Shown here: piece after piece, positions 52,805-62,040 of the stretch
Layout: each line of letters opens with the position of its first letter
Position numbering within the stretch: position 1 is the first letter of the stretch
From: Comamonas sp. lk
Lineage (GTDB): Bacteria > Pseudomonadota > Gammaproteobacteria > Burkholderiales > Burkholderiaceae_C
Direction of reading: 5' to 3'
Assembly (NCBI GenBank): GCA_945925985.1
Contig: CAMELV010000016.1
Span: 20,643-84,642, forward strand
DNA length: 64,000 nucleotides
Position numbers and translations under genes: made by a program
The notes under the pieces: generated by a model
The model's database searches: none
What the model saw: the letters and a program-made list of their open reading frames with translations, nothing else
Told to the model about the DNA's origin: nothing

Positions 52805-54310
52805 ATGTTCCCCATTCATAAAAATATCGTTGCAGGCACCATTGGCCTGCTCATGGCCTTGTCAGCTGGCTCAGTGCTGGCCTCCAAGGACCGTTTTGTC
52901 GTTGATCTGGTGAATGAGCCCTCGTCGCTCGACCCGCACGTGCAGTGGAATCCGGACAGTTACGCCGTTTACCGCAATGTGTTTGACAACTTGATCACCC
53001 GCAACAACAAGGGCGAGATCGTGCCGCAGATCGCCACTGCCTGGAAGCAGGTGTCCGAGACGGTGGTTGAGTTCCAGATCCGTACCGACGTGCTGTTCCA
53101 TGACGGCCTGAAGCTCACCGCCGAGGACGTGGCCTACAGCGCGCGCCGCATCACCGACCCCAAGTTCGGCAGCCCCCAACTTGGCCAGTTCGACAAGATC
53201 ATCAAGGCTGAGGTGTCTGCGCCCAACACGGTGCGTTTGACCACCAATGGCCCTTATCCGGCCTTGCTGGCCCAACTCGTCAAGCTGTCCATCGTGCCCA
53301 AGGCAGTGGTTGAGGCTGTTGGCAAGGATGCCTTCAACCTTAAACCGGTTGGCAGCGGCCCCTATATGTTCCAGGCTTGGCAGCGCGGGGTTCAAGTCAC
53401 GCTGGTGCGTAACGACAAATATTGGGGCACCAAAGGCCCCTTCCCAACTGCGGTGTTTCGTGCCGTACCCGATGCAGCCACGCGGGTCGCCAACCTGCAG
53501 GCGGGTGCCAGTGACCTGGCCGTGACCCTCAATTCAGACCTGGTGGCGCCTTTGAAAAACGCGCCCAAGGCCAAAGTTCTGGCCGAGCCAACCGAGCGCG
53601 TGGCTTACGTGCGACTGAACACCACCAAGCCCCCGTTCGACAACGAAAAAATCCGGCAAGCGGTGGCTATGGCCATCGACAAGGCTGCGCTGGTAGATGG
53701 TATTTTGGGTGGTTTTGACAAGCCGGTCGGGCAGATGCTGACGCAGGCCCACGCCGGGTGGACGCCCGACCTCCCTGCTATCCCTTTTGACCTCAAAAAA
53801 GCCCAGGCGCTGGTCAAAGAAGCCGGACCGGCCGCCAAGGTTGAAATCGAAATGGCCACATCGCCGGTGTTTGACCAGCGCATCGTGCAAGCCATTCAGC
53901 AGATGCTGGCGGATGCGGGCCTGAACGTCAAGATCAACATGTCGGACATGGCCAGTTACCTCAAACGTGCCCAGGGCGGGCCTGATGTGGTGCCGGCCTT
54001 GAGCTTTGGCCGCTGGTCCTGCGCCTGCCTGGATGCCGATGGCGTGCTGTTTCCCCTGTTGCACAAAAGCAGCCCCTGGTCAGCCTACCGTAACCCCAAG
54101 GCCGACGTACAGTTGGAGGCCGCCCGCCAGACCCTGGACAGCAAGAAGCGAATTGACGCCTACCGCAGCGTCAACCAGATGGTGAACCAGGATGTACCGC
54201 TGGTGCCCCTGTACCAGAGCGCGGCCATCTATGGTGCCGCTCGCGGGCTGGACTGGCAGCCCACGCCCGACGAGAGCCTGTTCCTGAACCGCATGACCTA
54301 CAAGGACTGA
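52805..54310 (+). CDS. peptide/nickel-type ABC periplasmic binding protein (SBP_bac_5)
   Basis: 501 residues. A signal peptide (cleavage near VLAS/KDR) precedes FVVDLVNEPSSLDPHVQWNPDSY. The family motif is around FQIRTDVLFHDGLKLTAEDV. It is the first gene of a second peptide-type ABC operon that runs to 61386. Its ligand is probably a peptide or gamma-glutamyl/N-acyl compound, given the enzymes in the operon. Confidence 0.93.
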   Translation: MFPIHKNIVAGTIGLLMALSAGSVLASKDRFVVDLVNEPSSLDPHVQWNPDSYAVYRNVFDNLITRNNKGEIVPQIATAWKQVSETVVEFQIRTDVLFHDGLKLTAEDVAYSARRITDPKFGSPQLGQFDKIIKAEVSAPNTVRLTTNGPYPALLAQLVKLSIVPKAVVEAVGKDAFNLKPVGSGPYMFQAWQRGVQVTLVRNDKYWGTKGPFPTAVFRAVPDAATRVANLQAGASDLAVTLNSDLVAPLKNAPKAKVLAEPTERVAYVRLNTTKPPFDNEKIRQAVAMAIDKAALVDGILGGFDKPVGQMLTQAHAGWTPDLPAIPFDLKKAQALVKEAGPAAKVEIEMATSPVFDQRIVQAIQQMLADAGLNVKINMSDMASYLKRAQGGPDVVPALSFGRWSCACLDADGVLFPLLHKSSPWSAYRNPKADVQLEAARQTLDSKKRIDAYRSVNQMVNQDVPLVPLYQSAAIYGAARGLDWQPTPDESLFLNRMTYKD

Positions 54311-54331
54311 TCGCACCAGCCCTTCTTTGCC

Positions 54332-55261
54332 ATGCGAGGCTTTTTGCTGCGCCGGCTCGGCCAGGTGCTGGTGACCCTGTTCGGCGTTATCACCCTGATC
54401 TTCTTTGTGCAGCGGTTGACCGGCGATCCCACCTTCCTGCTGGTCCCGGAAACCGCCACCCAGGCCGATATCGACGCACTGCGGCACACACTGGGCCTGG
54501 ACCGGCCCCTGTTGGTGCAATACCTGTCGTTTCTGCAGCAAATCGCGGGATTTGATCTGGGCCAGTCTGTGGTGCAGAACGTGCCGGTGTCGACCATCAT
54601 CGCCTCTAGACTGCCTTACACCCTGCAATTGGCCGCCGGCGCCTTGACTGTGGCCTGCGGGCTCGGCATTCCGGTGGGCATCGTACTGGCCCTGTACCGC
54701 CAAACTGCCGCCGCGCGCATGCTTGCCGGGCTGGTCTTTGCGGCTCAGAGCATGCCCACGTTCTGGAGCGGCATCATGCTGATCATGCTGTTTGCGGTCA
54801 CCTTGGGGTGGCTGCCCCCGTCGTCCGTTGGCGGTTTTGAGAACCTGATCATGCCCTCGGTGGCACTGGGCTTGCTCAGCATGGCGACCTTCGCCCGCAT
54901 CACCCGCACCGCGATTTTGGACGAGCTCACCCGCGACTACGTGCGGAGCGCCCGCGCCCGTGGCGCGAGCATGGGCCGCCTGTTGGTGCGGCATCTCGGC
55001 CGCAACGCCTCGATCCCGGTGATCACCGTGGCCGCGATCGAGATTTCCAACTTGCTCGCTGGCGCGGTGATTGTTGAGACTGTCTTCGCTTGGCCCGGCT
55101 TGGGGCAGGTGACGGTGCAGTCGATCTTGGCGCGTGACTTCATGGTGGTGCAGGGCGTGGTGCTGATGGGCGCCTTTGTCACCATTGCGCTCAACCTGCT
55201 GGCAGACATCCTGTACAGCGTGGTGGACCCCCGTATCCGGCTCGACGGGGTGCGGCGATGA
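54332..55261 (+). CDS. peptide-type ABC permease (DppB-like)
   Basis: 309 residues, six membrane segments; start MRGFLLRRLGQVLVTLFGV, EAA loop LDELTRDYVRSARARGAS, and end AVIVETVFAWPGLGQ. It lies 21 bases after the binding-protein gene and overlaps the next permease (ATGA). Confidence 0.93.
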   Translation: MRGFLLRRLGQVLVTLFGVITLIFFVQRLTGDPTFLLVPETATQADIDALRHTLGLDRPLLVQYLSFLQQIAGFDLGQSVVQNVPVSTIIASRLPYTLQLAAGALTVACGLGIPVGIVLALYRQTAAARMLAGLVFAAQSMPTFWSGIMLIMLFAVTLGWLPPSSVGGFENLIMPSVALGLLSMATFARITRTAILDELTRDYVRSARARGASMGRLLVRHLGRNASIPVITVAAIEISNLLAGAVIVETVFAWPGLGQVTVQSILARDFMVVQGVVLMGAFVTIALNLLADILYSVVDPRIRLDGVRR

Positions 55262-56124
55262 GCGCACCAGCGCTCACTTCGTCGCCCGTCGCGCGCCCGC
55301 GCCGACCGCTTAACCTGGCGCTCTGGGTGCCAGTGGCCGTGATGCTCTTGTTCGTGCTGGCTGCCCTGGCCGCGCCCCTGATCGCACCTTATGATCCAAA
55401 CGCCCAAAATCTTTTGGGTCGACTTAAGCCGCCTGGCACCACCTCGCGCGCCTTTCACTACTGGCTGGGCAGCGATGAACTGGGCCGCGACCTGCTCACT
55501 CGGCTGATCCATGGTGCGCGGGTGTCGCTGGCGGTGGCGTTCACAGCTGCCCTGCTGTCTGGCACCGTGGGTGTCGTGCTGGGCATGTTGGCTGGGTACT
55601 TGCGCGGCTGGGTCGAAGTGCTGGTAATGCGGGTGGTGGATATCTTCCTGTCGGTGCCCGCTATTCTGCTGGCCATCATCACGGTGGCGGTGCTCGGGCC
55701 TGGGCTGGTCAACGTGATTGTGGTCCTGGCGCTCACCCGTTGGCCGCGTTACGCTCGCGTTGCCTACGGCCAGACGTTGAGCATCGCCAATACGCCTTAC
55801 GTGCGGCTGGCGACCCTGATGGGTGCCGGGCCGCTGCGCATCTTGTTCCGCCATGTGCTGCCAAACATTTTGGGCGCAGTGACGGTGGTGGCCACGCTGG
55901 AGTTCGGTCTCATGGTGCTGTTTGAGGCAGGGCTGTCGTTTTTGGGTCTGGGCGTACAACCGCCCACGGCCAGCTGGGGCTCGATGCTGAGCACCGGCCG
56001 CAACTACCTTGGGAATGCCTGGTGGATCGCCACCTTCCCTGGTCTGTGCCTGTTCACGCTGGTTTTGTCCATCAATATGATCGGCGACGCTTTGCGTGAC
56101 CGGTTCGACCCACGACTGCATTAG
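55258..56124 (+). CDS. peptide-type ABC permease (DppC-like)
   Basis: 288 residues. Landmarks: HYWLGSDELGRDLLTRLIHG and SFLGLGVQPPTASWGSML. It forms the pore with the DppB-like subunit. The SDR gene starts 9 bases after its stop, keeping the operon continuous. Confidence 0.93.
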   Translation: MSAPALTSSPVARPRRPLNLALWVPVAVMLLFVLAALAAPLIAPYDPNAQNLLGRLKPPGTTSRAFHYWLGSDELGRDLLTRLIHGARVSLAVAFTAALLSGTVGVVLGMLAGYLRGWVEVLVMRVVDIFLSVPAILLAIITVAVLGPGLVNVIVVLALTRWPRYARVAYGQTLSIANTPYVRLATLMGAGPLRILFRHVLPNILGAVTVVATLEFGLMVLFEAGLSFLGLGVQPPTASWGSMLSTGRNYLGNAWWIATFPGLCLFTLVLSINMIGDALRDRFDPRLH

Positions 56125-56133
56125 GAGTAAACC

Positions 56134-56925
56134 ATGGACTATTTTTCTGACCTGGCCGGCAAGCGGGTGCTCGTTACCGGCGCCTGCGGTGTCATTGGGC
56201 GCTGGATCGTTGCCGCTTTCCAGGAGGCTGGTTGTGAGCTGTGCCTCACCGATACCTCGCAGCCGGCACTGGCAGAGTTGGCTGCCCAGACTGGCTTGCG
56301 TGGCGAGGGGTTCGCCTGGGCCGCCGACCTGACCGATGAGGCCTCGATCAATGCCTTGGTGGCCGAGGTCGGTAACCGATGGGGTTCTGCCGACGTGCTG
56401 GTCAATAACGCTGGCATTTACCCAAGCGGTTTTTTGCTGGACATCTCGACCCAAGAGTTTGATGAAATCTTCGCCATCAACCTGCGGGCCCCTTACATCC
56501 TGACCAAGGGCGTGGCGATCCAGATGATCGGCAAGGGCGTCAAGGGCTCCATCATCAACATCTCGTCGGGGGCCTCACGCAAGATGCGCCGCACCGTGGT
56601 GCCTTATTGCACTTCCAAGACGGCGCTCGACCGACTGACCAAAGGCTTTGGCGTGGAGCTGGCCGAGTACGGCATTCGTGCCAACACCCTGGAGCCCGGC
56701 TTCATGGCCGGCAGCGCGGTCAGCCCCCTGACCGAGGCCCATATCCAGAAGACAGTGGCCGCCATCCCGCTGGGGCGCCATACCTCGGCGGCGGATGTGC
56801 GCAATGGCCTGTTCTACCTGGCCAGCAACGCCTCGGCCTACGTGACCGGGGCCACACTGACCATCGACGGCGGCAACTCCATCGGCTCGATGGAGGTCCA
56901 CCAAACCAAGAAGTCGGCACTATGA
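56134..56925 (+). CDS. SDR-family oxidoreductase
   Basis: 263 residues, classical SDR with an intact active site. Cofactor motif TGACGVIG (15-22), NNAGIYPSG, catalytic Ser in ISSGAS, and Tyr-x-x-x-Lys as YCTSK. End: YVTGATLTIDGGNS. NAD(P)-dependent oxidation or reduction of an alcohol/carbonyl is expected. It lies inside the second ABC operon, so it probably acts on the imported compound. Confidence 0.9.
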   Translation: MDYFSDLAGKRVLVTGACGVIGRWIVAAFQEAGCELCLTDTSQPALAELAAQTGLRGEGFAWAADLTDEASINALVAEVGNRWGSADVLVNNAGIYPSGFLLDISTQEFDEIFAINLRAPYILTKGVAIQMIGKGVKGSIINISSGASRKMRRTVVPYCTSKTALDRLTKGFGVELAEYGIRANTLEPGFMAGSAVSPLTEAHIQKTVAAIPLGRHTSAADVRNGLFYLASNASAYVTGATLTIDGGNSIGSMEVHQTKKSAL

Positions 56926-56935
56926 GGCGGGGTGT

Positions 56936-57844
56936 ATGACCACCCCGGTGAGCCGTTCTTCGCCCTGGCCGGCCTATGTTTGGCCGCAGGGGCGTTCCAG
57001 TGCCTTTTGTTTCACGGTGGATGTTGACGCCCATTCCCCTTTGCTTTGGGGACTGCGCGAGCAACCTGCCTCCAAACTGGTCGGGCAGTTCGAACAGCGC
57101 TTGTTTGGCCCGCGCGTTGGCATCTGGCGCCTGCTCCACCTGCTGGCCCGGCATGGCATTCGCGGCTCATTTTTTGTGCCGGCCGTTGTGGCCGAAACTT
57201 TTCCTGAACTGCTGCCGGCTTTTGTACAGGGCGGTCATGAGGTCGGACTGCACGGCTTCTTCCACGAGATCGTGGCGCACACCTCGGACGCCGAGTTCAG
57301 CGCCGCGCTCGACGCCTCGTTGGCGCTGTTCCAGCGGCAAGTTGGCCTAACACCCAAGGGCTTTCGCTCGCCGGCCTGGGAGATGACCCCGCACATGATG
57401 GCCGAGTTGCAGTCGCGCGGCATGTACGACAGTTCGCTGTCAGGCTTTGACAACCCTTACACCCTGGGCGGGGTGGTCGAGGTGCCGGTGCAGTGGGCCA
57501 TTGACGACGCGGTCTATTTCAAATTCTTGGGCGGTGGTGTGGACCACTGGCCGCCGTCGGCGTCCCGCCCGGTGCTCGAGACTTGGACCGACGAGTGGGA
57601 GACCTTGCACGCCGAAGGCGGGCTGTTCATGCTCACTGTGCACGACTGGATTTCTGGCCGGGCGCACCGCATCCGGCTGCTCGATACGCTGCTGTCGACC
57701 GTGACCCGAACTCCCGGCGCCTGGATTGCCACCGTGGGCGAGGTCGCGGATTACCATGCCGCGTCGGTCAACCACGACCGCTTTGTTGTGCCGCTGAGCA
57801 CCCCCGAATCCATTGCCTCGCGCCGCTTCGGGCCAACACCCTGA
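56936..57844 (+). CDS. polysaccharide deacetylase-family protein (PuuE/HpPgdA-like)
   Basis: 302 residues of the NodB-homology fold. Catalytic-type residues: Asp pair in TVDVDAHS, His residues in GHEVGLHGFFHE, then GFRSPAWE and LTVHDWISGR. There is no signal peptide, which points to a cytoplasmic small-molecule amidase such as PuuE-type allantoinase or a formamidase, rather than cell-wall remodelling. It is 10 bases after the SDR gene and its TGA shares a base with the gamma-glutamyltransferase ATG. Confidence 0.85.
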   Translation: MTTPVSRSSPWPAYVWPQGRSSAFCFTVDVDAHSPLLWGLREQPASKLVGQFEQRLFGPRVGIWRLLHLLARHGIRGSFFVPAVVAETFPELLPAFVQGGHEVGLHGFFHEIVAHTSDAEFSAALDASLALFQRQVGLTPKGFRSPAWEMTPHMMAELQSRGMYDSSLSGFDNPYTLGGVVEVPVQWAIDDAVYFKFLGGGVDHWPPSASRPVLETWTDEWETLHAEGGLFMLTVHDWISGRAHRIRLLDTLLSTVTRTPGAWIATVGEVADYHAASVNHDRFVVPLSTPESIASRRFGPTP

Positions 57845-59400
57845 TGCAGACTTTTAGCATTCACAAACCGGCTGTCCACTCGCGTCATGGCTTGGTGGCT
57901 GCGCAGAACCGCCACGCCGCCGAGGCCGGCGCCGCCGTGCTCGCGCAGGGTGGCAATGCCATGGACGCGGCCATCGTCACGGCGCTGGTTCTCAGTGTGG
58001 TTGAGCCCTGGCTGTCGGGCATTGGCGGCGGCGGCTTTCTGCTGCACGCCGATGGGAAGACCGGGGGGGTGGACACCCTTGATTTCAATGTGCGGGCGCC
58101 CCAGGGGCTGAACCCTGCAGACTATCCCTTGGTCGGTGGCAACGATGGCGACTGGTTCAATTGGCCTGCCGTTCAGGGCAACCGCAATGTGTCGGGCTAT
58201 AGCGCGATCTGCGTGCCCGGGGCAATTGCCGGGTTCGCCAGCGCGTTGCAAAAATACGGGACGCTGAGCTGGGCCGAGGCGCTGCAGCCCGCCATCCATC
58301 ACGCCACGCAGGGCCTGGAACTGGATTGGTTCACCTGCCTCACGTTGGCCATCGACGCTGCCGGCCTGGCGCAAGACCCTGCCAGTGCCGCCCTGTTCCT
58401 CGACGCCGGTCGCGCGCCCAGGGCCAGCGACCGTACGCCCGTGGCACGCCGTCCCATGCCCGACAAGGCCCGCCTGTTGCAGAGACTGGCCGAGGCTGGC
58501 CCCCGTGAGTTTTACGAAGGCGAGACCGCCCGGGCACTGGCGCGTGATCTCGAGGCCGGCGGCTCTGCCCTGCGCTTTGCCGATTTTGCCAACTACCAGC
58601 CCGTCTGGCAGTCGCCCCTGGTGGGCCACTACCGGGGTCAGCAGATCCTGGCCATGGCGGGCCTGAGCGGCGGCCCGACCCTGTTGGCCGCTTGCGACAT
58701 GCTGACCGCTTCCGACCTTGGGCCGTCGAGTTCCAGCGCCGAGGCCGCCTTGATCCACGCTACCGCCATCCGTGCGGCCTATGAGCAGCGGTTGACCACT
58801 ATGGGGCACGCCGCCACGGCAGAGGCCGGCTGTACCTCGCACGTCAGTGTGGTCGATGCCTCCGGGTCCATGGTCTCGCTCACCAACACGCTGCTGTCGC
58901 GCTTTGGCGCCAAAGTGGTGATGCCTAGCGGCGGCTTCTTGATGAACAACGGCATGATGTGGTTTGACCCGCGCCCGGGCCAGCCCAATTCAATCGCTGC
59001 CGGCGCCAAGCCATTGGCCAATATGTGCCCGCTGATCCTGCAGCGTCAGGGCCGACCCTGGCTGGTCTTGGGTGCAGCCGGTGGCCGCACCATTGTGCCG
59101 ACTCTGTTGCAGATCCTGTCTGGCCTGTTGGATCGCGGGCTTTCTCTGGAAGATGCTTTTACCGCGCCCCGGCTCGACGCCAGTACGAGCACCATCAAGG
59201 TTGACCAACGTGCCGGGCCGGAGGTGGCCGCAGCCGTGGCCAGCCGGTTTTCTGTTGAGGTGGTCCAAGATACGGTCTACCCGGTGCAATTTGCGATTCC
59301 ATCGGCGGTGATGCGTGAGGCCGGCAGCAACCAGGGCATGGCCCACCCCACCAGCCCCTGGGCTGCGGTGGCTGTTGGAGGTGCAGGCCATGGGGTCTAA
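57844..59400 (+). CDS. gamma-glutamyltransferase family protein
   Basis: 518 residues. N-terminal AQGGNAMDAAIVTA; the probable nucleophile is Thr331 in GCTSHVSVVD, matching the first residue of the small subunit. The small subunit follows with LTNTLLSRFGAKV and GFLMNNGMMWF. No signal peptide is seen, so it should act in the cytoplasm on an imported compound. It is distinct from the paralogue at 9888. It overlaps both operon neighbours. Confidence 0.9.
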   Translation: MQTFSIHKPAVHSRHGLVAAQNRHAAEAGAAVLAQGGNAMDAAIVTALVLSVVEPWLSGIGGGGFLLHADGKTGGVDTLDFNVRAPQGLNPADYPLVGGNDGDWFNWPAVQGNRNVSGYSAICVPGAIAGFASALQKYGTLSWAEALQPAIHHATQGLELDWFTCLTLAIDAAGLAQDPASAALFLDAGRAPRASDRTPVARRPMPDKARLLQRLAEAGPREFYEGETARALARDLEAGGSALRFADFANYQPVWQSPLVGHYRGQQILAMAGLSGGPTLLAACDMLTASDLGPSSSSAEAALIHATAIRAAYEQRLTTMGHAATAEAGCTSHVSVVDASGSMVSLTNTLLSRFGAKVVMPSGGFLMNNGMMWFDPRPGQPNSIAAGAKPLANMCPLILQRQGRPWLVLGAAGGRTIVPTLLQILSGLLDRGLSLEDAFTAPRLDASTSTIKVDQRAGPEVAAAVASRFSVEVVQDTVYPVQFAIPSAVMREAGSNQGMAHPTSPWAAVAVGGAGHGV

Positions 59401-60388
59401 CACTATTCCAGTGCCGGCAGCGCCGGTGTTGTCGGTCAGGGATCTGGTGATTCGGATCGCCGGCGTCAATGTTGTCGACGGGGTGTCTCTGGCAGCGGCT
59501 GAGGGAAGCATCCTCGCCATCGTCGGTGAAAGTGGCTGCGGCAAGAGCCTAACGGCGCTGTCTATTCTGCAGCTGTTGCCAGGGGCGGCGCAGATCGCTG
59601 GAGGGCAGATTCACCTGGAAGGCGCCGAACTCACCGCGATGCATGAGACCGAGCTGCGCCAAGTCCGTGGCAACCGCGCCTCCATCATTTTCCAGGAGCC
59701 CGTGGCGTCGCTCAACCCACTGATGCGCGTAGGCGCCCAGGTGGAGGAGGCGCTGCGCATCCACCGCGGCCTGTCGGGTGAGCAGGCGCGGCAACAGGCT
59801 ATTGCCATGCTGGCCATGGTGGGTATTCCCGACCCGGCTCTGCGAGCGGCACAGTTCCCGTTTGAGCTGTCAGGGGGCATGTGCCAGCGCATCATGATCG
59901 CAGCAGCCCTGGTGTGCCGGCCCCGCTTGCTGATTGCCGATGAGCCCACCACCGCGCTGGACGTGACCATCCAAGCGCAGATTCTGGACTTGATGAAGCG
60001 GCTGCGCGACGAGGTCGGCACCACCATTGTGCTGATCACCCACGACATGGGCGTGGTGGCCGACATGGCCGATGACGTGGCCGTGATGTATGGCGGGCGG
60101 GTGGTGGAAAGCGGCCCGGTTGAGCAGATTTTTGCCTCGCCGGCCCATCCCTACACGCGACTGCTGCTGGGCACTGTGCCCAGGCTGGACGGGCAGCGCA
60201 AGACGGTGCTGCGCACCATTGAGGGCCAGGTGCCCAGCGCCGATGCCTGGCCGCAGGGCTGCCGTTTCCGCGACCGCTGCCCGCTGGCAAGTGCAGCGTG
60301 CAGCGAGCGCCCCTTACTGACACCGCTGGCACAGGCCGACCACCAGGTGGCCTGCTGGCACACGGACCGCGTGGCGGCCATGGCATGA
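59390..60388 (+). CDS. peptide-type ABC ATPase (DppD/OppD-like)
   Basis: 332 residues. Walker A GESGCGKS, signature LSGGMCQR, Walker B LIADEPTTALD, then a Cys-rich oligopeptide tail CRFRDRCPLASAAC. The signature has MC where most relatives have a Gln pair. The ATG at 59390 overlaps the gamma-glutamyltransferase gene by 11 bases. Confidence 0.93.
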   Translation: MGSNTIPVPAAPVLSVRDLVIRIAGVNVVDGVSLAAAEGSILAIVGESGCGKSLTALSILQLLPGAAQIAGGQIHLEGAELTAMHETELRQVRGNRASIIFQEPVASLNPLMRVGAQVEEALRIHRGLSGEQARQQAIAMLAMVGIPDPALRAAQFPFELSGGMCQRIMIAAALVCRPRLLIADEPTTALDVTIQAQILDLMKRLRDEVGTTIVLITHDMGVVADMADDVAVMYGGRVVESGPVEQIFASPAHPYTRLLLGTVPRLDGQRKTVLRTIEGQVPSADAWPQGCRFRDRCPLASAACSERPLLTPLAQADHQVACWHTDRVAAMA

Positions 60389-61386
60389 GCAACACCACCG
60401 TACCCCTGCTGCGGGTCCGCGACCTCAAGGTGCACTTCACCGGGCGCGACGCGCAGCGCTCCACCATCAAGGCGGTGGATGGGGTGTCTTTTGACCTTGC
60501 CGCCGGGCGCACCCTGGCACTGGTGGGTGAGAGCGGTTGTGGCAAGTCAACCACCGCTTATGCCATCGTGGGCCTGGAGTCAGCCACCTCGGGCAGCATC
60601 GAATTCGCTGGCCAAGAGATTTCCCGATTAGCGCCCAAGGCGCGCCAGGCGCTGGCCACCGAAATGGCCATCGTGTTCCAGGACCCGACCGCCGCGCTGG
60701 ACCCCAAGATGACGGTGGCCGACAGCATTCTGGAGCCGCTGGCGATCCAGGGTCGCACCCAGGCCGAGCAGCGCCGCCGTCTGAGCGAGTTGCTGGACCG
60801 CGTTGGGCTTCCTGCCGCTTACGCCACCCGTACCCCTAACGCCTTATCGGGCGGCCAGAAACAGCGGGTGGTGATTGCGCGCGCCTTGGCGTTGTCGCCC
60901 AAGCTGCTGGTGCTGGACGAACCGGTCTCGGCACTGGACGTCTCGATACGCTCGCAGATATTGAACCTGTTGATGGAACTGCAACAGGCGCTGGGTCTGG
61001 CCTACCTGTTCATCTCGCACGATTTATCGGTGGTGCGCCACGTGGCCGACGAGACCATGGTCATGTACCTGGGCAGCGTGGCCGAGCGGGGCGACACTGA
61101 CGCTCTTTTCAGTGCAGCGCGCCACCCCTACACCCAGGCCTTGCTCTCGGCGATTCCCCTGCCGGATCCGGTGGCGCAAAGGAAACGAGAAAAAATCATA
61201 CTGACGGGTGACCTGCCCAGCCCCCTCGCACCGCCCCCTGGCTGTCCATTCGCCAGCCGTTGCCCGATCCGCATCGACTCGTGCGAGCTGTCCCGCCCGG
61301 TGCTGACAGTATCAGGGCCGGGCCTCAGCACAGCGTGTTTGGTGCGGGCTCCAAGGGTTGATGCAACGGGTGCAACGACGGCTTAG
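60385..61386 (+). CDS. peptide-type ABC ATPase (DppF/OppF-like)
   Basis: 333 residues. Walker A GESGCGKST, signature LSGGQKQR, Walker B LLVLDEPVSALD, and tail CPFASRCPIRIDSC. It overlaps the DppD-like gene (ATGA). It is the last gene of the operon; no clear T-run terminator follows, but a large inverted repeat lies 55 bases downstream. Confidence 0.93.
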   Translation: MSNTTVPLLRVRDLKVHFTGRDAQRSTIKAVDGVSFDLAAGRTLALVGESGCGKSTTAYAIVGLESATSGSIEFAGQEISRLAPKARQALATEMAIVFQDPTAALDPKMTVADSILEPLAIQGRTQAEQRRRLSELLDRVGLPAAYATRTPNALSGGQKQRVVIARALALSPKLLVLDEPVSALDVSIRSQILNLLMELQQALGLAYLFISHDLSVVRHVADETMVMYLGSVAERGDTDALFSAARHPYTQALLSAIPLPDPVAQRKREKIILTGDLPSPLAPPPGCPFASRCPIRIDSCELSRPVLTVSGPGLSTACLVRAPRVDATGATTA

Positions 61387-61683
61387 GCAGACAACGGCAG
61401 GCTTAGCGTCCCCGTTGCGCGTCGACCGAGGCGGGGCTTTACGACGCTGTTGGCCCAAAGATGGAACGCTTGGCCTTGCGTTTCCAAAAAGATTCAAGAA
61501 TAAATGTCCGCATGGGGGGGTGCGGCGTAAAACTTGGACTGGTTTCTGCCGCACCCCCCCTGGGCCAAATCTGCGTCGGCGCGAACACATAGAGTCCCCT
61601 GGAGCATAGGCGGTGAAACGGTCCTCGCAAACCTGCAAACACTTTGCTCGGTTTGCAATCTGGGGAAGTCCAATGTGCACACG
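61387..61683. other. non-coding stretch before the first attC site
   Basis: No convincing gene in about 300 bases between the ABC operon and the first attC site. The short open frames lack family resemblance and ribosome sites. It holds the large inverted repeat at 61442-61578. The right part could be an ORF-less integron cassette ending at attC1, but I cannot find its left boundary. Confidence 0.5.
61442..61578. repeat. large two-tier inverted repeat
   Basis: Inner arms 61514-61526 and 61548-61560 are a perfect 13-base inverted repeat of G7-TGCGGC with a 21-base loop. Outer arms 61442-61457 (CGACGCTGTTGGCCCA) and 61561-61578 (TGGGCCAAATCTGCGTCG) also pair with two extra bases. The left side has a 56-base bulge. 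There is no T-run, so it is not a plain terminator. Confidence 0.75.
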
Positions 61684-61770
61684 GGCTAACAGGTTGCTCG
61701 TCACGGACGCGCAGCATCAGGAGGCCGCTTCGCGGCGCTTGCTGCGTGCCGTACAGCGCCGACGTTAGCC
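61684..61770 (+). other. attC site 1 (87 bp)
   Basis: R'' GGCTAAC (61684-61690) and R' GTTAGCC (61764-61770) are exact complements. Inside, CGG-A-CGCGCAGC pairs with GCTGCGTGCCG, leaving one extra A; CGCAGC 61710-61715 pairs with GCTGCG 61741-61746. The central hairpin is GCCGC-TTC-GCGGC. Confidence 0.88.
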
Positions 61771-61801
61771 AGCTGAAGAATAAGTTGGTTACAGTACCAG
61801 C

Positions 61802-62040
61802 ATGGCACCTACCATTGTTCGTGATGGTCAATATCGTCTCTTCTTTTTTTCACGAGAAGAAACGCGCATTCATGTGCACGTTGCGCACGCTGATGGAGAA
61901 GCTAAATTTTGGCTGCGCCCCAGGCGGCATTAGCCAACCATACAGGCCTTTCTGCTACGTAACGTCGACAAGCGCAAGCAGTTGTGAATGCACACTTGAA
62001 GGAGATCCAAGATGCCTGGAACCACCACTTTGGCAGCTGA
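61802..62040 (+). pseudogene. decayed DUF4160 gene
   Basis: The first cassette gene starts MAPTIVRDGQYRLFFFSREE and reads through HVHVAHADGEAKFWLRP, the DUF4160 core. In this frame a TAG follows at 61931-61933. The family's C-terminal half continues in another frame from 61921 (QAALANHTGLSAT), is broken by TAA at 61960-61962, and then ends AHLKEIQDAWNHHFGS. So there is one frameshift plus one stop. DUF4160 commonly sits beside DUF2442, as here; the intact form may be part of a toxin-antitoxin-like pair. Confidence 0.78.

Noticed and set aside
54937..56454. Open frame of 505 codons on the minus strand opposite the DppB/DppC-like permeases
   Set aside because: Gln/His/Arg-rich, no motif, spans several real gene boundaries.
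56936..57844. Cell-wall peptidoglycan deacetylase
   Set aside because: No signal peptide or membrane anchor, and it sits in an import operon; a cytoplasmic small-molecule amidase fits better.
61442..61578. Large inverted repeat as intrinsic terminator of the ABC operon
   Set aside because: No T-run follows either arm and the inner loop is 21 bases, so a normal intrinsic terminator is unlikely.
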